Origin: Acidobacteriota bacterium
GTDB taxonomy: Bacteria > Acidobacteriota > Terriglobia > Versatilivoradales > Versatilivoraceae
Direction of reading: 5' to 3'
Assembly (NCBI GenBank): GCA_028875575.1
Contig: JAPPDF010000046.1
Span: forward strand, 1-37,005
Length of the DNA stretch: 37,005 bases
Positions 1 to 9,325 of this stretch are shown one piece after another; within the stretch, counting starts at the first letter, position 1; every line of letters begins with the position of its first letter. The notes under the pieces are model-generated. The model saw only the letters and a list, made by a program, of their open reading frames with translations. It ran no database searches and was not told where the DNA came from. The position numbers were made by a program, and so were the translations under genes.

Positions 1-1866
1 CAGCGGCTGCACCATGCCCTGGTGCGTTTCGTCACCGACAACGGCCGGCACGAGGAGTCTTACGAGAAAATCCTCCAGGAACGGTTCGGAGTGACCACTC
101 GAGTCGCCGACCACACGACCTACAGGGAACTCACGGCCTATACCACCGGAGAGGACGCGTCGCGCTTCCAGAAATTCCATTCCGAGGAGATCGTCCAGCT
201 CATCAATACGTTGGAGGAAATGCCGAGCGGCATGCACAGAATTCCGGAGCTGAGGTACCTGGTCCGCCGCCTGGACGGGACCCCCCATCCGCTCTATCCG
301 GGCGCTCCTGCCGTAGCCTGGCCGGAATCCGGCTATATCGAGTTCATGGAGAGCGCTTACAAGGACAGGTCTGTCCTATACGTCCACCGATTGATCCTTC
401 ACGAAAAGGCCCACTTCCTGTGGGCGCATCTGTTCGATGAGCAGTTGAAGGCCGATTGGATCGAGCTGGGCGGTTGGTACAAGGATGTGCGGAGCGACAG
501 CGGCTGGTCCACCACCAAGCAGACCGAATTCGTCAGTGCTTATGCCCACGCCATCAACCCCAACGAGGACATGGCCGAGTCGATCGCCTTCTTCGTGATC
601 AACCCCGACAAGCTCAAGTCACGCGCCATCGGCAAGTACGAGTTTGTGCGCGACCGCATCATGCAGGGGAGCTTCTACATCTCGAGGATCCGGGAGGACC
701 TGACGTTCGAGGTCTACAACCTGTATCCCGACTATGTCTTTCCGGGCAAGATCCGCAGGGTGGATATTCGGGTCACCGGAGCCGCGGAGGAGGACAAGGA
801 CGTCCGGATCGAGGTGGAACTGCACGCGCTGGACAAGGTGCTCGAGGGGGCGGAGAACGTGCTCATGAGGGTTGTGAGCGAGATTGGCACCTACAAGGAT
901 GTTTTTCTTTACCCCGAAGGTGACGCGAGAACGGGCACGGTGCTTGTGGGAGGGTTCACCCTGAGCAAATTCGCCAAGGCGGGCTACTGGTTCCCCAACC
1001 AGGTACAGATCCGGGATCCAGCCGGCAACGAGCGGTTCGAGCGGGGAGACGACTTCGGATGGAGTCTCTACGTGAACAATCCGCTTGAGGACGTTACCCC
1101 CCCGAGGTATGTGAGGAACTCGGCGTCTCTGACAAAATATACAAGACAGCTCGAGGGCCGGGAGGTGCAGATTGTCGAGGGGACATGGGAAGTGGAGGAG
1201 GATACGAGCATCATAGACTGCGCCATGAACCTGACAGTCGATGTCGCAGACACCTACAGTTTTAGAGCCGGATTGAATTTCCCCTACGAGTACGATCCCC
1301 AGGAGAGTCTATGCCGAGCTTGGCTCATTGCGCCTGACTATCTCCCGAGCGGCGTCTACACCCTGGTTCATATCGATATGCTGGATGTGGCGGGAAATTT
1401 CTCCAGCTTCCAATTCGGAGATACCACCGAACCCTCCACGTACGAAACTCCGCCAACAATTGAGCTGATTACGAGCAATCCCGATACCCAGGCGCCCGAG
1501 GTGGACCTCAACGCCATGCAGATCAGCGCCGAACCCACTAATCCGAGCGCTCCGAACGGCGAGACGCGGGTCACCCTGAGCTTCCGCGTTCGGGACAACA
1601 TCTCGGGATTTGTGCTGGCCTCCGCGGACTTGCGAGATCCGCAGGGCATCGACCATCAGTTCTACGTCTACACGCCAGATCGTTCCGACCGCTTTCCGTC
1701 CGGAGATCCGTCTGAGTGGACAGACATCGACTGGATGGTGATATTGCCGGAGGGATCGGCGCCGGGCACTTGGGGCCTTGCGCAAATGACTGTCTGGGAC
1801 AGGGCGCGGAACTTCCGGCAGTACGACTTTACCGAGATTATCCATTTCGACGTGGAAAGCGACTGA
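1..1866 (+). CDS. Secreted lethal-factor-like zinc metallopeptidase, copy 1 (5' end outside window)
   Basis: The frame is open from base 1, so the N-terminus lies outside the window; the GTG at 22 is not the real start. An HEKAH zinc motif (HExxH) is encoded at 400-414. Downstream, at 541-579, comes a Tyr-Ala-His-x-x-Asn-Pro-x-Glu-Asp-Met-Ala-Glu stretch. In anthrax lethal factor and related M34/ATLF-type gluzincins, the equivalent stretch supplies the catalytic Tyr and the third zinc ligand (Glu, codon 565 here). The C-terminal half looks like Ig-like beta domains containing DNISGF and LRDPQG motifs. It is a tandem paralogue of the next gene, near-identical over the catalytic part. Probably an exported endopeptidase; the substrate is unknown. 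The family call rests on motif order and spacing, not on a search. Confidence 0.75.
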   Translation, partial: QRLHHALVRFVTDNGRHEESYEKILQERFGVTTRVADHTTYRELTAYTTGEDASRFQKFHSEEIVQLINTLEEMPSGMHRIPELRYLVRRLDGTPHPLYPGAPAVAWPESGYIEFMESAYKDRSVLYVHRLILHEKAHFLWAHLFDEQLKADWIELGGWYKDVRSDSGWSTTKQTEFVSAYAHAINPNEDMAESIAFFVINPDKLKSRAIGKYEFVRDRIMQGSFYISRIREDLTFEVYNLYPDYVFPGKIRRVDIRVTGAAEEDKDVRIEVELHALDKVLEGAENVLMRVVSEIGTYKDVFLYPEGDARTGTVLVGGFTLSKFAKAGYWFPNQVQIRDPAGNERFERGDDFGWSLYVNNPLEDVTPPRYVRNSASLTKYTRQLEGREVQIVEGTWEVEEDTSIIDCAMNLTVDVADTYSFRAGLNFPYEYDPQESLCRAWLIAPDYLPSGVYTLVHIDMLDVAGNFSSFQFGDTTEPSTYETPPTIELITSNPDTQAPEVDLNAMQISAEPTNPSAPNGETRVTLSFRVRDNISGFVLASADLRDPQGIDHQFYVYTPDRSDRFPSGDPSEWTDIDWMVILPEGSAPGTWGLAQMTVWDRARNFRQYDFTEIIHFDVESD

Positions 1867-1890
1867 GGACTACGCCAGCGGGTTGCCGCC
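1..1890 (+). repeat. Tandem gene duplication, unit 1
   Basis: Base 1 aligns with base 3139 of the second unit, and the stop codons at 1866 and 5025 correspond. Similarity continues for about 24 bases past the stop (16 of 24 match by eye), so the duplicated segment extended slightly beyond the coding region. Similarity is very high up to about 1137, drops sharply over 1138-1461, and recovers from 1462 to the end. Confidence 0.85.
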
Positions 1891-2091
1891 TTGAGACGAT
1901 GAAGATCGACCGAAGGGCTTTTCCACATGGGCCCGCGATCTTGGCGCAGATGCGGGTGGCGAATGTCACAGAGTTTTTATGATTTCCCGGTGGCTAATGG
2001 GCAAGCCCGGCTTGCATCTTCTCTGCGCGAGAGCGTCAAAGCGCGCCGCCTGCCCCCTCACTCTGCCCAACCATCTTGAGAGAAGGCGAAC

Positions 2092-5025
2092 ATGGAACGC
2101 CCAATGATCGTCGGTGGCAGCTCCAGGAAGAATGGTCACGCACCGATATCTGGATTTTCCTCGCATTGGCTTCGCTTCCGTCTGGCACAGGGGCCGGGCA
2201 GAAACATGAATCTCGCGAATCGGGTTGCGAGCAGTTTCGTCCGCGCAGTGATCGTTGCCATTTTCGTGGCTGGATCCATCGGCGGCAACAGCGAGCGGTA
2301 CCTTCTGGGCCAGGCCACCGACCTCGAACACAGACAGCGGCAGAACGAAAGCATCCGTGGCCTCGCGGCCAGTGACGTTGGCGATGCCCCGCTCAGTTGC
2401 AGTGACGGTGGCCCCGGCACGGGAATCTACATGGGCCACGTCTCCGGAATTGAGGGACCGGGCTCGTTCGACGACGTCGAAGTGTTGCTCACCTGCGGCA
2501 GCAGAGCGCTTGAAAGGACTGTCCCGGGTCCCGACGGCGGCTTTGTCTTTGAGGGACTGCCGGACGGTGACTACGTGGTCACGGTGCGAAAGACCGGCTA
2601 CCGCGGGCCGCCAGCCAGGCGATTCCGCCTGGAGGGAGGCGTGATCACCTCGCCTCCGCCGGGTGCGATCAACCGGGAGTACCTCCTGGCGCCCCTGGAC
2701 CCGGACACCTTCGTATACCACTGGGAAGAAGATCAGAGCACGGCCGGCTACGACTACTCCGCCCACGTCAATCAACCCCTGGAGGTGGAGTTCCTCGACG
2801 AATCGGTTGAGGTGAGCGACAACTCCTCCGCCATTAGACTGAATCACGACTACAGCATCCTGCTGGTCGACAGCGAGAGCGGCTCCTGGACCCAGGAACA
2901 CGCCTATCGGCTGCTGGAGACGATGAGGGCGATTCCGCAGGACGACGAGCTGTATCCCGATTACGAATCGCGGGGCGCAAGCAAGTGGTTGCTCACCTCG
3001 GAGCACGTCCACAACGACATCCGGATCACCGGCGGAGACGTGTTCAGCCAGAGGACCGTTCTGATCTCAGAGGAGGCCTTTGTCAACGCAAGCCCCAAAA
3101 TCGCGCTGATCGAGGGAAAGCGGGGAAAGTACTACTCGCAGCGGCTGCACCATGCCCTGGTGCGTTTCGTCACCGACAACGGCCGGCACGAGGCGTCTTA
3201 CGAGAAGATCCTTCAGGAACGGTTCGGTGTCACAACGCGGATCACCGAACACACGACCTATGAGGCGCTCACTGCCTCGACCACCGGAGAGGCCGCTTCG
3301 CGCTTCCAGAAATTCCATTCCGAGGAGATCGTGCAGCTCATCAATACCCTCGAGGAAATGCCCGGGGGCATGCACAAGATCCCGGAGCTGAAGTACCTGG
3401 TCCGCCGCCTGGACGGGACCCCCCATCCGCTCTATAGCGAGGCTCCCGCGGTGGCCTGGCCGGATTCCGGCTATATCGAGTTCATGGACACGGCTTTTCT
3501 AAAGGCATCCATCTCGGCTGTCCACCGCCTGATCCTTCACGAAAAGGCGCACTTCCTCTGGGCACATCTGTTCGATGACCGGTTGAAGGCGGATTGGATC
3601 GAGCTGGGCGGCTGGTACAAGGACGTGCGCAGCCCGAGCGGCTGGTCCACCACCAAGCAGACCGAGTTCGTCAGCGCCTATGCCCACCAAAAGAACCCCG
3701 ATGAGGACATGGCCGAGTCGATCGCCTTCTTCGTGATCAACCCCGACAAGCTCAGGTCTCGAGCCATTGGCAAGTACGAGTTTGTGCGCGACCGCATCAT
3801 GCAGGGGAACATCTACATTTCGAAGATCCGGGAGGACCTGACTTTCGAGGTGTACAACCTGTTTCCCGACTATGTCTTTCCGGGCAAGATCCGCAGGGTG
3901 GACATTCAGGTCAGCGGAGCCGCGGAGGAAGACAAGACCGTTCGGATCGAGGTCGAACTGCATGCGTTGGACAGTGTGCTCGAGGGGGCGAAGTATGTGC
4001 TCATGAGGGTTATGAGCGATGTCGGCACCTACAAGGATATATTTCTGCATCCCGGCGGTATCGCTAACGCACCGGCGGACACGGTGCTATCGGGAGAATT
4101 CACCCTGAGCAAATTCGCCAAGGGGGGCTACTGGTTTCCCATTCAGGTAAAGATCCGGGACGAACATGGCAACGAGCGGTTTGAACGGGGTGACGACTTC
4201 GGATGGAGCCTCTACGTGAACAATCCGCTTGAGGATGTTACTCCTCCGGCGTATGTGAGGAACTCGGCGTCGCTCACCAAGTCCGTCGAAACGCGGGAAG
4301 GACAAGAGATTCAGGTGATCCGGGCCAGTTGGCAGGTGGACGAGAACAATGGATTGATAGAGAACAATCCGTGTTATGCGTCCATAAACGACGAACTCCT
4401 GGAAACCTATCGCTTTGAGGAGCACGGCGTCTACGACTCACAGAGCGAACGCTGCGAAGTCTTGTTCCTGATGCCGCACTACATGCCGTCGTCGGTGTAC
4501 ACGATGAACTATATCAGGATGACTGACCTTGCCTTGAACACAACCGGTGTCTTTTTTGGCGATCCGGGTCACCTTCTCAGGCCAGAACAATCATTCATCG
4601 ATGAAACGGCACAACAAATTGAACTGGTTACGAATAACCCCGATACCGAAGCCCCGGAGGTGGACCTCAACGCCATTCAGGTCAGCGCCAAACCTACCCA
4701 TCCGGAGGCACCCAACGGCGAGACGCTGGTCACTCTGACCTTCCGCATCCGTGACAACATCTCTGGATTCACGTATGCCTGGCTAAACTTGCGGGATCCG
4801 CAAGGCATCGAGCATGAGTACTTCGGCCCTGATCCGAATCGGGACAAGCTTTTCCCGTCCGGGGACCCTTCCCGGTGGACCACCTATACCTGGACCGTTG
4901 TTCTGCCGCCGGGATCGGCGCCGGGCACCTGGGGCCTTGCCGAGATGACTGTCTGGGACAGGGCGGAGAACTTCCAACAGTACGATTTTACCGAGATCAT
5001 CCATTTCGATGTCGAGAGCGACTGA
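2092..5025 (+). CDS. Secreted lethal-factor-like zinc metallopeptidase, copy 2 (full length)
   Basis: 977 residues if translation starts at ATG 2092, which has an AGAAGG-like ribosome site just upstream. ATG 2206 is an alternative that puts the hydrophobic export signal (AVIVAIFVAG) closer to the N-terminus. Order of parts: signal peptide; a carboxypeptidase-regulatory/SdrB-like beta domain near residues 110-190 (GPDGGFVFEGLPDGDYVVTV); a linker; the catalytic domain with HEKAH at 483-487, Tyr530 and Glu538 in YAHQKNPDEDMAE; then Ig-like modules to the end. The His-Glu spacing (55) is close to that in anthrax lethal factor, and the Tyr eight residues before the Glu is close to the lethal-factor arrangement. 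This suggests an active gluzincin secreted by the general pathway. From base 3139 it matches copy 1. It is probably expressed independently, since 225 bases separate the two genes. Confidence 0.78.
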   Translation: MERPMIVGGSSRKNGHAPISGFSSHWLRFRLAQGPGRNMNLANRVASSFVRAVIVAIFVAGSIGGNSERYLLGQATDLEHRQRQNESIRGLAASDVGDAPLSCSDGGPGTGIYMGHVSGIEGPGSFDDVEVLLTCGSRALERTVPGPDGGFVFEGLPDGDYVVTVRKTGYRGPPARRFRLEGGVITSPPPGAINREYLLAPLDPDTFVYHWEEDQSTAGYDYSAHVNQPLEVEFLDESVEVSDNSSAIRLNHDYSILLVDSESGSWTQEHAYRLLETMRAIPQDDELYPDYESRGASKWLLTSEHVHNDIRITGGDVFSQRTVLISEEAFVNASPKIALIEGKRGKYYSQRLHHALVRFVTDNGRHEASYEKILQERFGVTTRITEHTTYEALTASTTGEAASRFQKFHSEEIVQLINTLEEMPGGMHKIPELKYLVRRLDGTPHPLYSEAPAVAWPDSGYIEFMDTAFLKASISAVHRLILHEKAHFLWAHLFDDRLKADWIELGGWYKDVRSPSGWSTTKQTEFVSAYAHQKNPDEDMAESIAFFVINPDKLRSRAIGKYEFVRDRIMQGNIYISKIREDLTFEVYNLFPDYVFPGKIRRVDIQVSGAAEEDKTVRIEVELHALDSVLEGAKYVLMRVMSDVGTYKDIFLHPGGIANAPADTVLSGEFTLSKFAKGGYWFPIQVKIRDEHGNERFERGDDFGWSLYVNNPLEDVTPPAYVRNSASLTKSVETREGQEIQVIRASWQVDENNGLIENNPCYASINDELLETYRFEEHGVYDSQSERCEVLFLMPHYMPSSVYTMNYIRMTDLALNTTGVFFGDPGHLLRPEQSFIDETAQQIELVTNNPDTEAPEVDLNAIQVSAKPTHPEAPNGETLVTLTFRIRDNISGFTYAWLNLRDPQGIEHEYFGPDPNRDKLFPSGDPSRWTTYTWTVVLPPGSAPGTWGLAEMTVWDRAENFQQYDFTEIIHFDVESD

Positions 5026-5049
5026 GGGATACGCCGGTGAGTTCCCTCG
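3139..5049 (+). repeat. Tandem gene duplication, unit 2
   Basis: Partner of the repeat at 1-1890. The conserved part runs 3139-4281, the divergent insert 4282-4620, and the conserved tail 4621-5025 plus a short 3' flank. The 5' limit of the duplication cannot be seen, because unit 1 is cut by the window edge. Confidence 0.85.
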
Positions 5050-5089
5050 CTGGCCGATTGCGGGGGCTAAGAGCTTGTTTCCGCGGCTG

Positions 5090-5105
5090 GGATGGGAAGC
5101 CATCC
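5090..5105 (+). terminator. Perfect 6-bp hairpin, possible terminator of the protease gene
   Basis: GGATGG (5090-5095), loop GAAG, CCATCC (5100-5105), about 65 bases after the stop of the upstream protease gene. There is no T-run after the stem, so it is not a classical intrinsic terminator; it could protect the 3' end of the message. Confidence 0.3.
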
Positions 5106-5261
5106 GCAAAGTAGCTGAATCGATCGACGGCTGTGCGTTCCATCAGTTTAAGTGTTCGGGACAGTAATCACCTGCCAGTTCCCCTGCCCTGGCGGTCAGT
5201 TTCGCGCGGGCCCTGGTCGCTTCCTTGGCATCTTAAGGGCATCCCTCGCTAAGGGTCTGAG

Positions 5262-5280
5262 CGGACGTTCTCATCGTCCG
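5262..5280. promoter_or_regulatory. Inverted repeat upstream of the collagenase gene
   Basis: CGGACG (5262-5267) and CGTCCG (5275-5280) form a perfect 6-bp inverted repeat around a 7-base spacer, about 100 bases before the collagenase start. It could be an operator or a leader hairpin; nothing in the sequence decides between them. Confidence 0.28.
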
Positions 5281-5381
5281 TATGCTCTTCAGCCAACAGA
5301 TACTTCCCCTTCGCGGCTATCGACTCTCGTGGTTTTTTCGAGGCGGCTGCGGAAATCACCGCAATTACTAGCGCAATTTCA

Positions 5382-8300
5382 ATGCAAGAACTTGCTGGAG
5401 AAATAACGATCCGAGCGAGTCGCGTCACGCTGCTCATCACCGTCGCGTTTGTCGCGCTCTCCCAGTCGCCTGCCCAGGTCAGATCGGACGAAGCCTGCTC
5501 AGGCCTCTATGCCGCCTTGCGTAGCGCGACCGGCGACCGCCTGGTCGAAGTGGTGCGCAGAGGCGACCGAAGATGCCTCGACCGCCTTAGAAGCGATTTG
5601 GATGCGCCGCTGCAAATTGCCGTATCCCGGGAGTCGAACGTGGTCACCGTGGCCGACAGCATCCCCGAGGCAATGGCAGACTACACCGGATTTGGAAACG
5701 AAGGGGTTCATCAGCTTTTCCTCTATTTGCGGGCGGCCGAGTATATCCACTACTACTGTCTCTTGGACCGCAGTTGCAATGGTGAGGAATGGAACAGTGC
5801 AGAAACCTACTCCATGGAGGCCGGATCGCCTGTGCATCGGGCCGTCAAGGCCGCCATCGACTCCTTCGTCGAGCACCCGCTGTTCCGCCATGCCGGCAGA
5901 CAGCACACCGATACCCTGAATGACGTCGGATACGCCATCATCTTCTACGAGATGAGCGGGCTGTACTTGAGTCTGGTCGAGGATTGGCTCAACGATTGGG
6001 ACGACAACTACGCCGCCAATCCAATCTTCCACGATCAGATGGATGTGATGCTGGACATTGTCTCCTGGGGGCATGTACGTCCCCCGTTCGCTGATTTTTT
6101 CGGAGAATACCGGGGCCTTGTCCATGCGTTGCGGGATTTCGTGTTGGCCGAACGGTGGCTGGGAACCTCCTCGCAGTGGATCATGGAACGATCCGTCATG
6201 GAATTGGGGCACTATTTCCAGCACAAAAACACAACGAACTACGAATACGTGTTGCCGATCGCTTTGTCCGTCCTCACCACCTATCGAGACCGGCCCGAAG
6301 CCAAAGATATCTTTCTTCGCCTGGTCGGCGAGATCGACTACCACGACGTCGGGAACTGCGAGCGATACGGCCTGTGCGATTGGTACGCCGGCGACGGCTT
6401 CAAAGCCAACTTCCGAGCCGCGCTGTTCACAGACACGATGGTGTGTCCCGTCAACGCCTGTTCCGGAGACACCATCACCATCCATGCCCAGGACCTGGAG
6501 GCGGACAAGCTGGCGACGGCCTGCCAGAGGATGTATGAAGAGGGTCAAGCCTTTCAAACCTTGTTCGGCACCCAATGTACGCCGGTACCCGACGACTTCA
6601 ACAGCCACTTGGATGTGTACGTATTCAACGACGGAGACGCTTGCTGGGCAATGCAATTTCCGGCATTCGGCAGAGGCGTGGATACGTGCAGCGGCATCTA
6701 TTACGAACATGATCCGTCGGATCCTGATTCATCAGCCCAGTTCATCGTGACTGAATACGTACCCAACCAACACGCCCGTGATCCAGAACTGCCCATTCGA
6801 AACTTCGAGCATGAGTATGCTCACTACCTGGATGGCCGCTACAACCGCCATGGCCCCTATCGCGGACACGACGATAGCGTTCATTGGTGGGTGGAGGGCT
6901 TCGCAGAGTACCTTTCCGCCGAAGTGTCTCCCTACATTGGCTTGCCCAGATGCGAATCTCCCTACTCGTTGACGGAAACGCTCCTCCATTCCGATTCCAT
7001 CCCCACCAGTTACGCCCAGAGGCATCTCGCTGTCCGCTTCTTGATGGCGAATCACCGCGACTTCATCGACACACTGCTCAAGTACACGCGTCAAGGCGAG
7101 TATGCGGCCTATACCGCGCACATGGCCGCCGAAGCGCCGAAGCTCGAAGGAGAGTGGCGAACATGGCTGGTGGCCTGTGAAGTGCACACGGATTCACGTG
7201 TTGCTCCCTATTGTCCTAGCGGGCCGGACTTGTACCAATATGGCTACATCACGAGAGTCGTTCTGGGTTCCCTGGACCATGCCGACGACGAAAATCTCGG
7301 CCACCGGTTCTATGACGAGACGGTGAGTGTGCAAGCGGGCTCCACCGTCGAGCTTCGCGTTACCGCCAGCGTACGGATCCCGGTCGAGGGCGACGTCAAC
7401 CGCGTGGAAGCGTGGATCGATTGGAACGGCGACGAGCGTTTCGATGAAAATACGGAACAGGTCATGAACAGGGAAGCTCGGCTGACAAACCGAAGACATC
7501 CCGTCACCGTCTCGTCAACGGTGACCGCACCGCAAGACGCCCACATCGGTAGGGTTCGCCTGCGCGTCCGCGTGCAATACAAGCAGCCACATGGTGCAGA
7601 CCAAGGGATCTGTGAGAACTACGAGAGCGGTGAAACCCAAGACTACGACATCACTGTGACAGCCGTTTTAAACCCCGGCGACGGTGAAGGACCGCAACCG
7701 ACATCGGGGGGTGACCTGTTCATCCCCGTCCTGCTGACCTTGGCAGGGCACAACGATGCTCTCTTCACCTCGGAGCTAACCCTGAACAACCGGGGATCGG
7801 AGGAGGCAACCCTCCACTACACCTACACGGCCGATCGAGGCGGCGGAAGCGGAACGGCCACTGACAAACTGGCGCCGGGGAGGCAGAGAATCGAACCCGA
7901 CGCCTTGTCGTATTTGAGACAACTGGGTATTCCCATTCCCCACTCGGGGAATCGCCTCGGGACACTGAGAGTGGAGGTTGCGGGTTCTTCCGCCGTGAGT
8001 GTGGTGGCGCGGACCACCACGGCCGTACCAGAGGGCCGCGCCGGCCTGGCCTATCCCGGCATTGGCGAGAATGAAGGGTTCCAGGAAGCAGTCTATCTAT
8101 GCGGACTGCGGCAGAACAGCCAGGACCGATCCAACGTGGCCCTCCAGAACATGGGGACCGAGGGTGAGATCATCTTGAGGACCACAGTGTTTTCCGGGGA
8201 TGGTGCCGATACCAGAAGTCGGATGCTGGGTGACAAGAGGTTGAAACCGGGAGAGTTCCGCCAATACGATGGAGTACTGAAAGCGTTGGGCAGTTCGGCC

Positions 8301-9146
8301 CAGGGCTATGTCAAGGTGGAAAGGGTCGCCGGAAGCTCGCCCTTCTACGCCTACGGAGTCATCAACGACAATTTCAACTCGGACGGCTCCTTCGTCTTTC
8401 CGATTACCGAATCCAGCCTGGAAAAGACGAGAGGCCGGACCCTGCCGGTCATCATCGAAAACACAGGCTTCACCAGTGAGCTGACCGTCACCAACTTCTC
8501 GGCGTCGGACAAGCAGGTGGATTTCAGCTTTGTGGCCGATGCCGTCGAAACCAGCGATGATACCGCGACTTTCAGCCTAAGGCTCAAAGCCGGCGAGCAG
8601 AGGATCGTTCCCCAAATCGTCAACTGGCTACGCCAGCAGGGCGTGGTCGGCATCGGTCCGGCTGGTCCGGCCTTCGTGGGAGCCCTGTTCGCGACCCCGT
8701 CCGAGGGGGATATGAGCGGCATAGTGATCGGAGCCCGGACGGGATCTCCGGACGAAAGAGGAGGACAATACAGCCTCTTCTACAACGCGGTGCCCTATGG
8801 CTTGGCCACGGTCGAAAGCGCCTGGATCTACGGGCTGCAGCAGAACGCGGAGAACCGCAGCAACCTGGCCCTGGTCAATACGGGCGAGGTCGACGGCAGC
8901 TCCAGCACATTCGAGATCACGATCTACGACGGCACCGGGGAGTCTCAACCGAGAACGAAACGGGTAAGGCTCGATCCCCGCCGCTGGAAGCAGGGGAATG
9001 GGATTCTAGGCAATATCAGCCAAGGGTATGTTCAGATCAGGAAGACCTCCGGCAACAATCCATTTGTCGCCTACGGCGTGATCAACGACGGTGGCAGGCC
9101 TGGGGAGCGGAGTGGGGACGGCGCTATCCTGCTCAGCCGGGAGTAG
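5382..9146 (+). CDS. Secreted M9-type collagenase with GEVED-like and duplicated C-terminal beta modules
   Basis: 1254 residues. A hydrophobic export signal lies near residues 10-31. The N-terminal 400 or so residues fit the activator domain of bacterial collagenases (M9N). The catalytic core carries HEYAH at 477-481, followed by YLDGRY and WWVEGFAEY, where Glu505 fits the third zinc ligand. This order (HEYxHYLxGRY ... EGxAE) is the signature of clostridial and Vibrio collagenases. A domain resembling GEVED (VEAWIDWNGD) follows around 640-760. Two related modules of about 235 residues (778-1018 and 1020-1254) each hold a SELT(L/V)xN start, a (R/S)SN(V/L)AL(Q/V)N middle and a FxAYGVIND end. 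No PKD or clostridial collagen-binding domain is recognisable. It probably degrades collagen-like or other structural protein outside the cell. Start is the first ATG; its ribosome site is weak. Confidence 0.85.
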   Translation: MQELAGEITIRASRVTLLITVAFVALSQSPAQVRSDEACSGLYAALRSATGDRLVEVVRRGDRRCLDRLRSDLDAPLQIAVSRESNVVTVADSIPEAMADYTGFGNEGVHQLFLYLRAAEYIHYYCLLDRSCNGEEWNSAETYSMEAGSPVHRAVKAAIDSFVEHPLFRHAGRQHTDTLNDVGYAIIFYEMSGLYLSLVEDWLNDWDDNYAANPIFHDQMDVMLDIVSWGHVRPPFADFFGEYRGLVHALRDFVLAERWLGTSSQWIMERSVMELGHYFQHKNTTNYEYVLPIALSVLTTYRDRPEAKDIFLRLVGEIDYHDVGNCERYGLCDWYAGDGFKANFRAALFTDTMVCPVNACSGDTITIHAQDLEADKLATACQRMYEEGQAFQTLFGTQCTPVPDDFNSHLDVYVFNDGDACWAMQFPAFGRGVDTCSGIYYEHDPSDPDSSAQFIVTEYVPNQHARDPELPIRNFEHEYAHYLDGRYNRHGPYRGHDDSVHWWVEGFAEYLSAEVSPYIGLPRCESPYSLTETLLHSDSIPTSYAQRHLAVRFLMANHRDFIDTLLKYTRQGEYAAYTAHMAAEAPKLEGEWRTWLVACEVHTDSRVAPYCPSGPDLYQYGYITRVVLGSLDHADDENLGHRFYDETVSVQAGSTVELRVTASVRIPVEGDVNRVEAWIDWNGDERFDENTEQVMNREARLTNRRHPVTVSSTVTAPQDAHIGRVRLRVRVQYKQPHGADQGICENYESGETQDYDITVTAVLNPGDGEGPQPTSGGDLFIPVLLTLAGHNDALFTSELTLNNRGSEEATLHYTYTADRGGGSGTATDKLAPGRQRIEPDALSYLRQLGIPIPHSGNRLGTLRVEVAGSSAVSVVARTTTAVPEGRAGLAYPGIGENEGFQEAVYLCGLRQNSQDRSNVALQNMGTEGEIILRTTVFSGDGADTRSRMLGDKRLKPGEFRQYDGVLKALGSSAQGYVKVERVAGSSPFYAYGVINDNFNSDGSFVFPITESSLEKTRGRTLPVIIENTGFTSELTVTNFSASDKQVDFSFVADAVETSDDTATFSLRLKAGEQRIVPQIVNWLRQQGVVGIGPAGPAFVGALFATPSEGDMSGIVIGARTGSPDERGGQYSLFYNAVPYGLATVESAWIYGLQQNAENRSNLALVNTGEVDGSSSTFEITIYDGTGESQPRTKRVRLDPRRWKQGNGILGNISQGYVQIRKTSGNNPFVAYGVINDGGRPGERSGDGAILLSRE

Positions 9147-9325
9147 GCTTTCGGTCCTTGGAGACCAGATCGTTCTACCGGTCAGGCTTATTCCTTTTCG
9201 CTAGCGCAAGCCGCGCTCTTGGGTCGCGAGTCGTTGCTGAAGTAGAAAACCCGGCGCTCCGATCATGCCCCGCCGTGAGAAATCCAAACGGGTACACGCC
9301 TGCAAGGAGACGATGGCGGCCGGTT

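Larger units (their letters stand above)
5026..5381. other. 356-base non-coding gap upstream of the collagenase gene
   Basis: No convincing gene. An 84-codon open frame (5152-5406) runs into the collagenase start and has no recognisable content. The first bases repeat the 3' flank of the upstream paralogue. Two perfect hairpins are present and listed separately. No clear sigma70 promoter was found by eye. Confidence 0.6.
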
